From: Edaphobacter sp. 12200R-103
GTDB lineage: Bacteria; Acidobacteriota; Terriglobia; Terriglobales; Acidobacteriaceae
NCBI RefSeq assembly: GCF_010093025.1
Contig: NZ_CP048114.1
Span: 1,054,001-1,118,000 of the forward strand
DNA: 64,000 nt
Direction of reading: 5' to 3'
The position numbers and the translations under genes are program-made. Under the pieces are notes generated by a model. That model was not told where the DNA came from, did no database searches, and worked only from the letters and a program-made list of their open reading frames with translations. Below are positions 25,155 to 34,467 of this stretch, in pieces (position 1 is the first letter of the stretch; each line of letters starts with the position of its first letter).

Positions 25155-27740
25155 ATGAGAGCTCATCTTGCCAGCCTCGTGGACGATTTCCGCCGCAACG
25201 GCGATGAACTCGCTGTCGTCATGCATCGCGGTGTAAGGCGGCACGTAACAACCTACCAGCAGCTTGCAGATCTTGCAGGCAGATTTTCTGCAGAGCTGCT
25301 CCGAAGGGGCATCGCCCCCGGAGAGCGCGTCGTTCTCTGGGCGGAAAATTCGGCGGAGTGGATCGGCGTCTTCTTCGGATGCGTTCTGCGAGGCGTGCTT
25401 GTAGTACCGCTCGATGCCGCAGGCGCTCCCACATTCGCGCAGAATGTCATCCAGGAGGTAAACCCGCGCCTCATCATCACCGATGCGGAGCGTGCAAAGG
25501 CTCTGGCCACGGAACTCCCCATCCTCGAGCTTGCCGGAATGAATCGGGCGCTGCCGTCAGAGCCCGACTTCACGATCGACCCCACTGTAACGGAGGGCAC
25601 TCCCTTCCAGATCGTCTTCACCTCCGGCACGACCTCGGAGCCGAAGGGCATCGTTCATACCCACCGCAATATCCTGGCGAACCTGCAGCCCATCGAGAAA
25701 GAGATCCGGAAGTATCTCCGCTATGAACGTCTGATCCATCCACTGCGCTTTCTTCATACACTTCCGTTCAGCCATGTCTTCGGTCAGTTCATGGGGCTTT
25801 GGATTCCTTCCATCCTCTCCGCCGAGGTACATCTGGTCGACGGAATCGAAGCGCAACGCATGGTTCCATTGATCCAACGGGAGCGGATCAGCGTTCTGAT
25901 TGCTGTGCCCCGCATCCTCGGCCTTCTCCAGACTTACCTGTTGGCCGCAGGCCTTGTGCGCAGCAGCGACGTTGAGGCAACGGCCAGCCTCTCTGCATGG
26001 AGACGATGGTGGCGCTTCCGTGCAGTGCATCGAACCTTCGGCTGGAAGTTCTGGGCTATCATTTCCGGCGGGGCTGCATTGCCGGCCGATCTGGAACTCT
26101 TCTGGAACCGGCTTGGCTTCGCACTGATCCAGGGCTATGGCATGACTGAGACAGCGGCGCTCGTCACCCTCAATCATCCCTTCCGCATCAGCCGGGGAAG
26201 CATCGGAAAACCACTCTCTGGCGACGCGGTAAAGGTCAGCGACTCCGGAGAACTCCTCGTAAGAGGAGACATGGTCTCCACCGCGACCTGGCAACAGGGC
26301 AAGCTGCAGAAGCATGCAGTGGACTGGTTCGCCACCGGCGATCTCGCCCAGCAGAGCTCCACCGGCGAGTTTCATTTCCTTGGGAGAAAAGGAGAGACGA
26401 TCGTCACATCCAGCGGACTCAATATCTTCCCCGTCGACCTGGAAACCGCCATGATGAATCAGTCGGGAGTTCGGGCCTGTGCCGTCGTTCCCTGCAACTT
26501 CGCCACCGGCCCGGAGCCCGTCTGCATCGTCATCTTCGACGGCGACGATGCAGCCCTTCAGGCCGCCGTTCGTCACGCAAACAGCGAGATCGCGCCTTAT
26601 CAACAGATACGGCGGATACTGCGCTGGCCCCAGGTTTCCTTTCCGTACACCTCGACTGGCAAAGTCCTCAAACGCCAAATCATGGATTGGGCCTGCCGCA
26701 TCCTCGCGGGAGAGCTCTCCTCCACGAAAGCACCCTCCGATCCGTTATTCGCGCTCATCTCCAGTCTCACGGGCGAATCCATTCCAAATGGCCGCGACGA
26801 TCTCCGCCTCTCTGAAGACCTGCATCTCGACAGCCTTGGCAGAATGCAACTGGCATCCATGATCGAGCAGACGACCGGGACCCTTGTAAGCGATACCGAG
26901 ATTGCGAAAGCTGGGACGGTTGGAGATCTACGGCATATCCTCGGTGCTCCTTCTGCGGCATCGCCAGCCTCTGCCGCTCCCGCCACATCTCCCCCGCCCC
27001 CTCTCACACGGGCTGCCGCGATCGAAACATCATCGGCTGTCTGTCAACCTCTCAAATATCAATATCCTCGGTGGCCGTGGTCTTATCCCCTGCATCTGGT
27101 TCGTACCCTCTTCACCGAAGCTGTCGTGCGCCCACTCGTTGGCATCTTCCTCGCACCGCGTGTCATCGCGTCAGTCCGCCTTCTTCCAGGCCCTCTGCTT
27201 CTTGTGGCCAATCACATCACGGTGCTGGATGCCCCGCTCATTCTCTACGCTCTACCCTTCCACCTGCGTCGCGGAGTTGCCATCGCCATGTCAGGCGAGC
27301 TTCTTCTGGACTTTCACTCAGGCCGCAGGCCACGAGTTCCCGGCAGATTGCTGGGACCGTGCGCCTACTGGCTCATGACGGCCCTCTTCAATGTCTTTCC
27401 ACTGCCACGGCTCCAGGGCTTCCGCGAGAGCTTTGCCCATGCGGGCGATGCACTCGACCATAACTACTCCGTTCTCGTCTTCCCGGAAGGCACACGAAGC
27501 ACAACCGGTCAGATTGCGCCCTTTCGCCCCGGCATCGGGCTACTCGCCAAGCAGGCTGAAGTCTCCGTTCTGCCAGTCGCCCTCATAGGCATGGAGAAGA
27601 TCAGCTCACGAAGAACGCGATGGTTCCGCTCAGGAGCCCTCGAGGTACGGGTTGGAGAACCCGTTCTCTGGCATCCCGGCAAATCCGCCTCCGACTGGAC
27701 AGCGGAACTAGAGTCAGCTGTTCGTCAGCTCCATGACTGA
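25155..27740 (+). CDS. Acyl-activating enzyme / acyl carrier / PlsC acyltransferase fusion
   Basis: The product is a three-module protein of 861 residues. Residues ~5-510 form an AMP-dependent acyl-CoA/acyl-ACP synthetase (FTSGTTSEPKGIVHTH, YGMTETAALVTL, WFATGDLAQ, terminal lysine region STGKVLKR). Residues ~520-595 form an acyl-carrier domain with the phosphopantetheine serine in LDSLGRMQLASM. A Pro/Ala-rich linker leads to a PlsC/LPLAT acyltransferase (NHITVLDAP about 685, FPEGTRS about 775). It could activate a fatty acid, hold it on its own carrier and transfer it to a glycerolipid. E. coli Aas joins the outer two activities in the opposite order and without a carrier. ATG 25155 is preferred over the upstream TTG. 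Confidence 0.88.
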   Translation: MRAHLASLVDDFRRNGDELAVVMHRGVRRHVTTYQQLADLAGRFSAELLRRGIAPGERVVLWAENSAEWIGVFFGCVLRGVLVVPLDAAGAPTFAQNVIQEVNPRLIITDAERAKALATELPILELAGMNRALPSEPDFTIDPTVTEGTPFQIVFTSGTTSEPKGIVHTHRNILANLQPIEKEIRKYLRYERLIHPLRFLHTLPFSHVFGQFMGLWIPSILSAEVHLVDGIEAQRMVPLIQRERISVLIAVPRILGLLQTYLLAAGLVRSSDVEATASLSAWRRWWRFRAVHRTFGWKFWAIISGGAALPADLELFWNRLGFALIQGYGMTETAALVTLNHPFRISRGSIGKPLSGDAVKVSDSGELLVRGDMVSTATWQQGKLQKHAVDWFATGDLAQQSSTGEFHFLGRKGETIVTSSGLNIFPVDLETAMMNQSGVRACAVVPCNFATGPEPVCIVIFDGDDAALQAAVRHANSEIAPYQQIRRILRWPQVSFPYTSTGKVLKRQIMDWACRILAGELSSTKAPSDPLFALISSLTGESIPNGRDDLRLSEDLHLDSLGRMQLASMIEQTTGTLVSDTEIAKAGTVGDLRHILGAPSAASPASAAPATSPPPPLTRAAAIETSSAVCQPLKYQYPRWPWSYPLHLVRTLFTEAVVRPLVGIFLAPRVIASVRLLPGPLLLVANHITVLDAPLILYALPFHLRRGVAIAMSGELLLDFHSGRRPRVPGRLLGPCAYWLMTALFNVFPLPRLQGFRESFAHAGDALDHNYSVLVFPEGTRSTTGQIAPFRPGIGLLAKQAEVSVLPVALIGMEKISSRRTRWFRSGALEVRVGEPVLWHPGKSASDWTAELESAVRQLHD

Positions 27741-27778
27741 TCCCGGTCCTCGGCATCTATTTCTCGTAGCTCGTGTGG

Positions 27779-29044
27779 CTACCAGATCCGTTCAACCAGC
27801 AACAACCCGAATACAGAAGCAAGCAACGCCACGGGCATAGCCAGCACACCGACCTTCAGGAAATCGCGGAAGCTGACATGCAGCCGCTCTCTGCGCAACG
27901 CAAGCAGCCAGAGGATCGTCGCAAGCGATCCGGTCACGGAGAGATTCGGACCCAGGTCTACACCGATTAGCGCAGCATTGACGATAAGATCCTTCACCTG
28001 CGACTGGGCCAGAACAGCACCGGCGATCAGTCCTACTGGAAGGTTATTCAAAACATTGTTTGCAACGCCCACCGTAAGCGCCGTCACGAAGGCCCCCATG
28101 ACTGCTGGCAAACGCTCCACCCAACGGAGCCCCCCTTGGATGTACTCCAATGCGCCTGCCGACTCCACCGCATTTACCAGAATGAACAAGGCAGCAACCA
28201 GCCCGAGCGTCGACCAGCTTACGTGCCTCGCAGGCGTAAGCGGATTGCTCTTCGCCTTGAATGACACAACTGCCACAATCGCGACCGCGGCAAGACCGGT
28301 AGGTAGACCAAGATTTCTGTGCAGAGCGGATGCTGTCAGCAGAACCCCGGTTACGATCCCCAGGCCTGCAACGACGAATCTGCCGTTGCTCCCTAGCGGA
28401 TGGTCTTCCGACTGATCTTCTACCGGCCGGGACAGCGGCGTGCGAAAGTACCATCGCAGCACAAGAAAGGTCGCGATAATCGAGAACAGCGAAGGCACCC
28501 CAAAGAACAGCAGCCAGCGGCCAAGCGGAGGCATTCCTGTATGGAATACAACCAGGTTTGCCGGATTCGAGATCGGCAGCACAAACGATGCTGCATTCGC
28601 CACCATCGCGCACGCGAAGAGATGTGGCACAGGATCTGCTTTCGACCGTCGCACTACCGAAAGCACCGCAGGCGTCAGTACCACGGCCGTTGCATCATTT
28701 GACATGCAGGCCGTCACCAGCGTGCCCGCAAGATAGATCAGCAGGAAGAGCCGCAGGCCCGATCCCCCGGCGTGTCGCATCGCCACAGAAGACAACCAGT
28801 CGAACACCCCATGTTCGCGCGCAAGCTCCGAGAGCAGCATCATTCCTGTCAGAAACAGATAGACATCAAGCCCATCCTCAACCGCCTTACCCGCCAGCCT
28901 GAGCGGTATCAGGCGCAGCACGATCAGTAGCAGGGCCCCAGCTCCAACCCAATACACCTCTGGAATATTCTTAGGTCGAATCAGCATCAGGACGATGCTG
29001 ACCGCAACAATCAGAACGAGCAGAACCTGGTGGAACAGCATCAT
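27779..29044 (-). CDS. ArsB/SLC13-type ion permease
   Basis: The product is an inner-membrane protein of 421 residues with 10-12 hydrophobic helices. The family pattern of the ArsB/NhaD/citrate-type ion-transporter superfamily is present in both halves (GTLVTACMSNDATAVVLTPA; GVANNVLNNLPVGLIAGAVL; ANAASFVLPISNPANLVVFH). Arsenite or antimonite efflux is the commonest role, but no arsR, arsC or arsA is beside it, so the substrate stays open. It is convergent with the acyl-activating fusion, 38 bases apart. Confidence 0.82.
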   Translation of the reverse strand: MMLFHQVLLVLIVAVSIVLMLIRPKNIPEVYWVGAGALLLIVLRLIPLRLAGKAVEDGLDVYLFLTGMMLLSELAREHGVFDWLSSVAMRHAGGSGLRLFLLIYLAGTLVTACMSNDATAVVLTPAVLSVVRRSKADPVPHLFACAMVANAASFVLPISNPANLVVFHTGMPPLGRWLLFFGVPSLFSIIATFLVLRWYFRTPLSRPVEDQSEDHPLGSNGRFVVAGLGIVTGVLLTASALHRNLGLPTGLAAVAIVAVVSFKAKSNPLTPARHVSWSTLGLVAALFILVNAVESAGALEYIQGGLRWVERLPAVMGAFVTALTVGVANNVLNNLPVGLIAGAVLAQSQVKDLIVNAALIGVDLGPNLSVTGSLATILWLLALRRERLHVSFRDFLKVGVLAMPVALLASVFGLLLVERIW

Positions 29045-29262
29045 CGAATATACGGTCTTTCTTCTGTCTACAACGCAGTTCTGCAGGTCGCATCGAGGAA
29101 GATAACAACTCCCCGAGAGCTCCGGCGTAGCTTAACGATCGGGAACATGGCAAGCCGCGTGGTTATTCTAGCGTGCCGCCGTCTTACTCTTTGATGGTGA
29201 ATCGATGCTTAGTAGCTTTTCAAAGAAATAACCGGGCTCTTCAAATCTCCAGATTTATCCCA

Positions 29263-31596
29263 TCACGGGCGTTCCGGCCACTGGTGCCTCGGATACCTTC
29301 GCATCAGCGTCCGCCGCACCTCAGGGTAAAGCCGCTCCCAGAAGCCCGCCAGGTCTGTCGTCGTCTGTACCGCCCGCTGGTTTGGCGCAAGCAGATGGAT
29401 CACCACTGGCGTGCGGTCCCTACCCAGAGTCGGCGTCTCCTTCATGCCAAAGAAATCCTGCAACCGCGACGAAATCCACGGCGCCTTGTCGCGCTCATAA
29501 TGAACCCTGACCTCACGGCCGCCAGCCAGACGAATACGCTCCGGCGCTCTCTCTCGCAGAAGCCGCCTGTCGAGCATCTCCTCCACCATGGGTACAAACT
29601 GATCCCCTACCCGCCGCAACTCCGCAAAGCTGCTCAATCCTTCGCACATCCGGCGAAACGCAGAAGCAACATCCGGCGGGTCCAATCCGGCGAATGCGGC
29701 TCGCGCCAGCAGTCCTTCAAGCGCATTCTTCTCGACAAAGCCCTCAATCCCGACCTCCATCGCCTTCTGACAGAGCATCTCGCTCGAGATCTCGTCCTTA
29801 ACGATTCGCCTGCTCTCCTCGATCACCAGCTCATCGAAGACCAGCGCACTCACTGTCTCCACCCGTTCCGCAGAGTGGTTCCAATCAAGCGTGGTGCGCT
29901 CTTCAATGCGTTCCGGAAACAGGTCGATCAGCCACTCCGGCTCGATCGGAGCAATCATTCTGACAAGCGGAAGCGCCCGGTCACTCCGGTCCTCCACGTC
30001 GAGCACAACCATAAACTCACCCGCTGGGGCGGTCCCCTGAAGCTCGGCAGTCACGCCGTTTGAAAGCAGTAGATGCTTCCCTGCTCTCTTTCGCGCCACA
30101 CGATCGGAGAAACCGATAAGGATAGACCGCAACAGCTCGTCATCATTGCCCCGCGATCCGCTCTGCCTCCGCGCCGAAACAATCCGGCGCAGTTGCCTCA
30201 GGTGCTGATGAAACACCGCATCCTGTGGTGGGCGGTCCAGCCCGTCAAGAATATTAGTCCCCTCCATCCGCAGTCCCGAACCCAATAGAGCAGCCACCAC
30301 GCACCCCTCGTCAGCTACGCTTCGCCTGATCGCTTCTTCAACGATGCGGGACAGCCGGGGCGTCAGAGGATAGCGCGCCAGCCGGGCCGCCGCATCGCCT
30401 GTCACTGCACCCAGACGATCCAGCAGAGCCTCGGCGTTTACCACCGCGACCGCAGGAGGCGCATCCAGCCACTCAAGCTCCTTCCATCCGGCTACACTCA
30501 TTGCCCGTATCGCCAGGCATAGACCTGAGAGATCGCTTCGCAAAATCTCCGGCGCATCGTACTCCGGACGTCTCGCATAATCCTCCTCCGCATACAGTCG
30601 CAGAACACGTCCCGGTCCCGTGCGCCCTGCCCTGCCCGCTCGCTGCTTTGCCGATGCCTTGCTGATTCTTCCAAGGTGCAGTGTCGGAAGGCCCGTCCAG
30701 CGTGAAGCGCTCGACGAGCGCGCCAATCCGCTGTCGATCACTGCTGTCACTCCGTCCACCGTCACCGAGGTCTCCGCTACATTGGTAGCCAGAATCAGCT
30801 TCTTTCGCTCTGCCGGCTTCAATACACGGTCCTGCTCCTCGACGGAAAGTCCACCATGCAGCGGCAGAACCAGCATGTCATTTTTATCCGCAACCTGCTG
30901 GCACTCGCGCATCGCCTGCCGAATCTCCGCTGTTCCCGGCAAAAAGACGAGAATGTGCCCAGCATTCTCGTCCGCAATCAACAGCTGCACGGCATCGCTC
31001 ACCTGGTTCGCAAGCGGCTTGGGAGAATAGGGCAGATGCGTCACCGTAACTTCAAACATCCGGCCTTCTGATCGCAGTACCGGACAATTTCCCAGGTACG
31101 CAGCCACAGGTGCGCCGTCAAGCGTCGCCGACATCACAAGAATCAACAGTTCAGGTCGGCGCTGCTGCAATCGGTTTAGAAGAGCAAGAGCAAAATCGCC
31201 ATCCAGATTTCGCTCGTGGAACTCGTCCAGGATGACAGCATCGACGCCCTTCAGCTCCGGGTCCGCAACCATCCGCCGCAGAAGCGTCCCCTCGGTCACA
31301 TACCGCAGGCGCGTTCGCGGACCGGAGACCTCTTCAAAGCGCACCTGATAGCCGACAGTATCTCCCAGCCGCTCCCCCATCTCCTCGGCCACGCGCAAGG
31401 CAGCCGTACGTGCAGCGATTCTCCTCGGCTCCAGCACGAGCACCTCGCCCCGCACCAGGGTTAGCACCAGCGGCGGGACACGCGTTGTCTTTCCTGCTCC
31501 AGGCGGGGCTTCCAGCACCAGATTTGGAGTCTGTCGAAGCGAACCGGCGATCTCAGGAAGAAGCGGATCGATTGGCAGGGATAATTTCCGGTCCAC
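29263..31596 (-). CDS. hrpB: ATP-dependent RNA helicase HrpB
   Basis: The product is a DEAH-type helicase of 777 residues. Motif I is APPGAGKTTRVP, motif II DEFHERN, motif III SATLDG, motif V TNVAETSVT and motif VI QRAGRAGRTGPG. An HA2/OB-like region and the HrpB C-terminal domain (ending RRTLMRRYPRHQWPERP) follow. The start is GTG 31596 behind AGGTGT. Bacterial HrpB processes RNA, but its physiological targets are poorly known. The 218-base spacer downstream (29045-29262) shows no clear gene or terminator. Confidence 0.93.
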   Translation of the reverse strand: MDRKLSLPIDPLLPEIAGSLRQTPNLVLEAPPGAGKTTRVPPLVLTLVRGEVLVLEPRRIAARTAALRVAEEMGERLGDTVGYQVRFEEVSGPRTRLRYVTEGTLLRRMVADPELKGVDAVILDEFHERNLDGDFALALLNRLQQRRPELLILVMSATLDGAPVAAYLGNCPVLRSEGRMFEVTVTHLPYSPKPLANQVSDAVQLLIADENAGHILVFLPGTAEIRQAMRECQQVADKNDMLVLPLHGGLSVEEQDRVLKPAERKKLILATNVAETSVTVDGVTAVIDSGLARSSSASRWTGLPTLHLGRISKASAKQRAGRAGRTGPGRVLRLYAEEDYARRPEYDAPEILRSDLSGLCLAIRAMSVAGWKELEWLDAPPAVAVVNAEALLDRLGAVTGDAAARLARYPLTPRLSRIVEEAIRRSVADEGCVVAALLGSGLRMEGTNILDGLDRPPQDAVFHQHLRQLRRIVSARRQSGSRGNDDELLRSILIGFSDRVARKRAGKHLLLSNGVTAELQGTAPAGEFMVVLDVEDRSDRALPLVRMIAPIEPEWLIDLFPERIEERTTLDWNHSAERVETVSALVFDELVIEESRRIVKDEISSEMLCQKAMEVGIEGFVEKNALEGLLARAAFAGLDPPDVASAFRRMCEGLSSFAELRRVGDQFVPMVEEMLDRRLLRERAPERIRLAGGREVRVHYERDKAPWISSRLQDFFGMKETPTLGRDRTPVVIHLLAPNQRAVQTTTDLAGFWERLYPEVRRTLMRRYPRHQWPERP

Positions 31597-31735
31597 ACAC
31601 CTATCGCATCACGTCGAATTAGCGACGTCAAATATGCGCTTTCGGAGATGCTGTTCGCTGTTGCAAGCGCAGTCTCATCTTTTTCGGAAGCCCGCCGATA
31701 GGAATCTCATATCCGAAGGAGATTTCCAGAACGTC

Positions 31736-32251
31736 ATGGTGCAACCCACAGTTTCGCCCGTTGGCGCCTCCGGCATCGACGACTTCGTCGCCACCATCAC
31801 CGACACCGCCATCCTCGATCAGACCGTAGAAGAAGTTCTCGGTCTCATGATGGGAGTTCCCGTTGCCATCTCTGAGACTGCCGTCTCTCCATCCAACACA
31901 CCCGTCACTCTCACGGCCGTCATCGGCCTGGCTGGAGCCCTCAGCGGAGCCTTCACCGTCGTGGTCGACGAAGCCGGCGCAAAGCAGATAACCGCTTGTA
32001 TGATGGGCATCGAAGTCACCTCCATCGACGACACCGTCTTCGACGGCCTGGGAGAGATCGCCAACATCCTGGCCGGAGCCTGGAAATCGAAAATCTCCCC
32101 GCTCAGCTCCGCCTGCCTGCTCTCCGTTCCTACCGTCGTCGCCGGAACCCACTACGACATTCATCGGAAGACCTCGACCTTTCGCCTGGCCCGTTCCTAT
32201 CGCTTCGGCGACTCTATCTTCAGCATTACTCTTTACGGCGAACAACCCTGA
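31736..32251 (+). CDS. cheX: CheX-type chemotaxis phosphatase
   Basis: The product has 171 residues. VGLAGALSGAFTVVVDEAGA and the catalytic E-x-x-N helix FDGLGEIANILAGAWKS are diagnostic of the CheC/CheX/FliY family, which dephosphorylates CheY-P. There are no chemotaxis genes around it, so it may serve another response regulator. ATG 31736 gives the usual family N-terminus. AGGAG lies about 14 bases upstream, and an upstream start would add about 34 residues of unlikely sequence. Confidence 0.85.
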   Translation: MVQPTVSPVGASGIDDFVATITDTAILDQTVEEVLGLMMGVPVAISETAVSPSNTPVTLTAVIGLAGALSGAFTVVVDEAGAKQITACMMGIEVTSIDDTVFDGLGEIANILAGAWKSKISPLSSACLLSVPTVVAGTHYDIHRKTSTFRLARSYRFGDSIFSITLYGEQP

Positions 32252-32326
32252 TCGTGTCGGCTTGTGGTCTTCTCAACAGAGGCGACGTCTCTACGCCTCT
32301 GCTAGCATTAAGTTTTGACCACAGAC

Positions 32327-33817
32327 ATGACCACGGCCAGTACAGAAAAAAACATTCGCGTCCGCATCGCTCCTTCGCCCACGGGCGACCCCCACGTAGG
32401 CACGGCCTACATCGGGCTTCTCAACTACATCTATGCCCGTCAGCGCTCGGGCAAGTTCATCCTTCGCATCGAGGACACGGACCGCACGCGCTTCGTTCCC
32501 ACCTCCGAACAGATGATCTTCGACTCTCTTCGCTGGCTCGGGCTCAGCTGGGACGAGGGACCCGACGTAGGAGGACCATTTGGTCCCTATCGTCAGTCCG
32601 AGCGAACTGCCATCTACAAGCAACACTCCGACCTGTTGCTCGAAAGCGGCAAGGCGTACCGCTGTTTCTGTACTCCGGAGGAGTTGGAAGCCGTAAGAAA
32701 GCAGCAGATCGCAGCAAAGCTGCCGCCGCGTTATCCCGGCACCTGTCGCCGCCTCACGCCAGAACAGCTCCAGCAGCATCTTGCTTCGGGCAAGCCGTAT
32801 ACCGTGCGTCTGGCCGTGCCCCCCAACGGAGCAGACCTTACGTCCTCCACCACCTTCCGCGATGAGCTTCGCGGCGAGATCACCTTCGAACACAACAACG
32901 TCGACGATCAGGTTCTGCTCAAGTCCGACGGCTTTCCGACCTATCACCTCGCCAACGTCGTCGACGATCACCTTATGGAGATCACCGACGTTATTCGTGC
33001 GGAAGAATGGATCTCCTCTACCCCCAAGCATGTCCTGCTCTACAAGGCCTTCGGCTGGGATATCCCACGCTTCTGGCATATGCCGCTGCTGCGCAATCTT
33101 GATAAATCCAAGATCTCCAAGCGCAAAAATCCTGTTTCCCTCATCTACTACCGCGATAGCGGCTACCTGCCCGAAGCCGTCATCAACTTCCTCGGCCTGA
33201 TGGGCGGAGGCATGCCGGCTGAGATCAACGACGGCACCGAGCAGTTCACCCTGGCCGAGATGGTCGAGAACTTCGTCTTCAACAACATCCGTGTCGGCGG
33301 CCCCGTATTCGATCTCACCAAACTCAAGTGGCTGAATGGTGAGTATCTGCGCAAGCTCACCCCCGAAGAATTCTTCCTCGCGGTGCGCGAGCGTGTCTTC
33401 GGTGACAGCTATCTCCGCCAGATTTCTACACTCATGCAGACTCGCATCGAAACCTTGGCACAGTTCGGCGATCTGACTGGCTTCTTTTTCTCCGACAACG
33501 TTGTCCCCTCTCAGGAGATCTTTCTTCCGAAGAAGAGGACACTTGAGGAGACGCTTGCCTTTGCGCAGGATCAGCTCGTCACGCTCGAAGCCTCGGACTG
33601 GACCCATGATTCCCTGGAACAGGCATTAAAGAAGCTCGGTGAAGAGAAAACCTGGTCAGTCAAAGAAAACTTCATGCTGCTCCGCACCATCATCACGGGC
33701 AGCGCTACTTCCCCACCGCTGCTTGAAAGCATGATCGTCTTCGGCAAGGCGCGTTCTCTCGATCGGGTCCGTCGCTTCCTGGATGCCCAGAAAAAGCTCG
33801 CTTCCCAGAAGAAGTAA
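32327..33817 (+). CDS. gltX: Glutamyl-tRNA synthetase
   Basis: The product is a class I aminoacyl-tRNA synthetase, 496 residues, charging tRNA-Glu in the cytoplasm. The HIGH-like motif is APSPTGDPHVGTAYI and the KMSKS-like motif DKSKISKRKN. VRIAPSPTG at the start and the helical anticodon-binding domain after about 320 complete the protein. Start ATG 32327 is used, and a TTG four codons earlier is possible. Confidence 0.97.
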   Translation: MTTASTEKNIRVRIAPSPTGDPHVGTAYIGLLNYIYARQRSGKFILRIEDTDRTRFVPTSEQMIFDSLRWLGLSWDEGPDVGGPFGPYRQSERTAIYKQHSDLLLESGKAYRCFCTPEELEAVRKQQIAAKLPPRYPGTCRRLTPEQLQQHLASGKPYTVRLAVPPNGADLTSSTTFRDELRGEITFEHNNVDDQVLLKSDGFPTYHLANVVDDHLMEITDVIRAEEWISSTPKHVLLYKAFGWDIPRFWHMPLLRNLDKSKISKRKNPVSLIYYRDSGYLPEAVINFLGLMGGGMPAEINDGTEQFTLAEMVENFVFNNIRVGGPVFDLTKLKWLNGEYLRKLTPEEFFLAVRERVFGDSYLRQISTLMQTRIETLAQFGDLTGFFFSDNVVPSQEIFLPKKRTLEETLAFAQDQLVTLEASDWTHDSLEQALKKLGEEKTWSVKENFMLLRTIITGSATSPPLLESMIVFGKARSLDRVRRFLDAQKKLASQKK

Positions 33818-33825
33818 CAACACTC

Positions 33826-33860
33826 GCCCTGCATGGCATCGTCCATGCAGGGCTTTTAAT
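33826..33860 (+). terminator. gltX: Rho-independent terminator of gltX
   Basis: A perfect 11-base stem (GCCCTGCATGG 33826-33836 with 33843-33853) and a six-base loop are followed by TTTTAATTTC, nine bases after the gltX stop. Confidence 0.92.
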
Positions 33861-34052
33861 TTCTCCCGGAAAGGTCAGGCCCTTACGATGGACGGCTGCG
33901 AGAGTATCCTCCTGCAGGCCACGAAATATCTTCGGCATGCATCTGAAATAGAATGCGTTCTCAGTTGAGATGTCTCAGCGAAATGTCCACGCATAACCCT
34001 GCAGCACGCGCAAACTTAGTTCTGTCTGGCACGCAGGGTAAACTTAAAGAAG

Positions 34053-34349
34053 ATGAAAGAAGGCCTGCCGAAGATCGAAATCGAATACTGCACGCAATGT
34101 CGATGGCTTCTTCGCGCTGCCTGGACTGCACAGGAGTTACTGACGACGTTTCAGGATGAGATTGGAGAGGTCGCTCTGCAGCCGGGTACCGAAGGCATCT
34201 TTGAGGTTCGCATCGGTTCCGATGTCCTATGGTCGCGTGCTCAGCAGCAGAGATTTCCGGAGATGAAAGAGCTCAAGCAGCTTATCCGCGACCGTATCGC
34301 TCCCAATCGCGACCTTGGCCATTCCGATCGTCCGGCAACGGTGCCGTAA
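34053..34349 (+). CDS. SelW/SelT/SelH-family (Rdx) thioredoxin-fold protein, Cys form
   Basis: The product has 98 residues. IEIEYCTQCRWLLRAAW carries the CxxC redox motif where the animal relatives have Cys-x-x-Sec, and GTEGIFEVRIGSDVLWSRAQ and KQLIRDRI are typical of the rest of the fold. A thiol-redox role is inferred from the family and the partner is unknown. It has no neighbour of related function. Confidence 0.85.
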   Translation: MKEGLPKIEIEYCTQCRWLLRAAWTAQELLTTFQDEIGEVALQPGTEGIFEVRIGSDVLWSRAQQQRFPEMKELKQLIRDRIAPNRDLGHSDRPATVP

Positions 34350-34467
34350 ACTGGCGGCGCACTGAAATTCATCACTGAAGCGATCGCTCCCTCACCAGAG
34401 AGTTGCCGGGAGCCGAAGTTCTAACGAACACATCGCGCTGCTTTCATGCAGTCGCACTCATGGGTCT

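Noticed and set aside
25557..26678. 373-codon minus-strand frame inside the acyl-activating fusion
   Set aside because: It is antisense to the AMP-binding domain and has no domain of its own.
32291..33607. 438-codon minus-strand frame across gltX
   Set aside because: It is antisense to an unmistakable glutamyl-tRNA synthetase.
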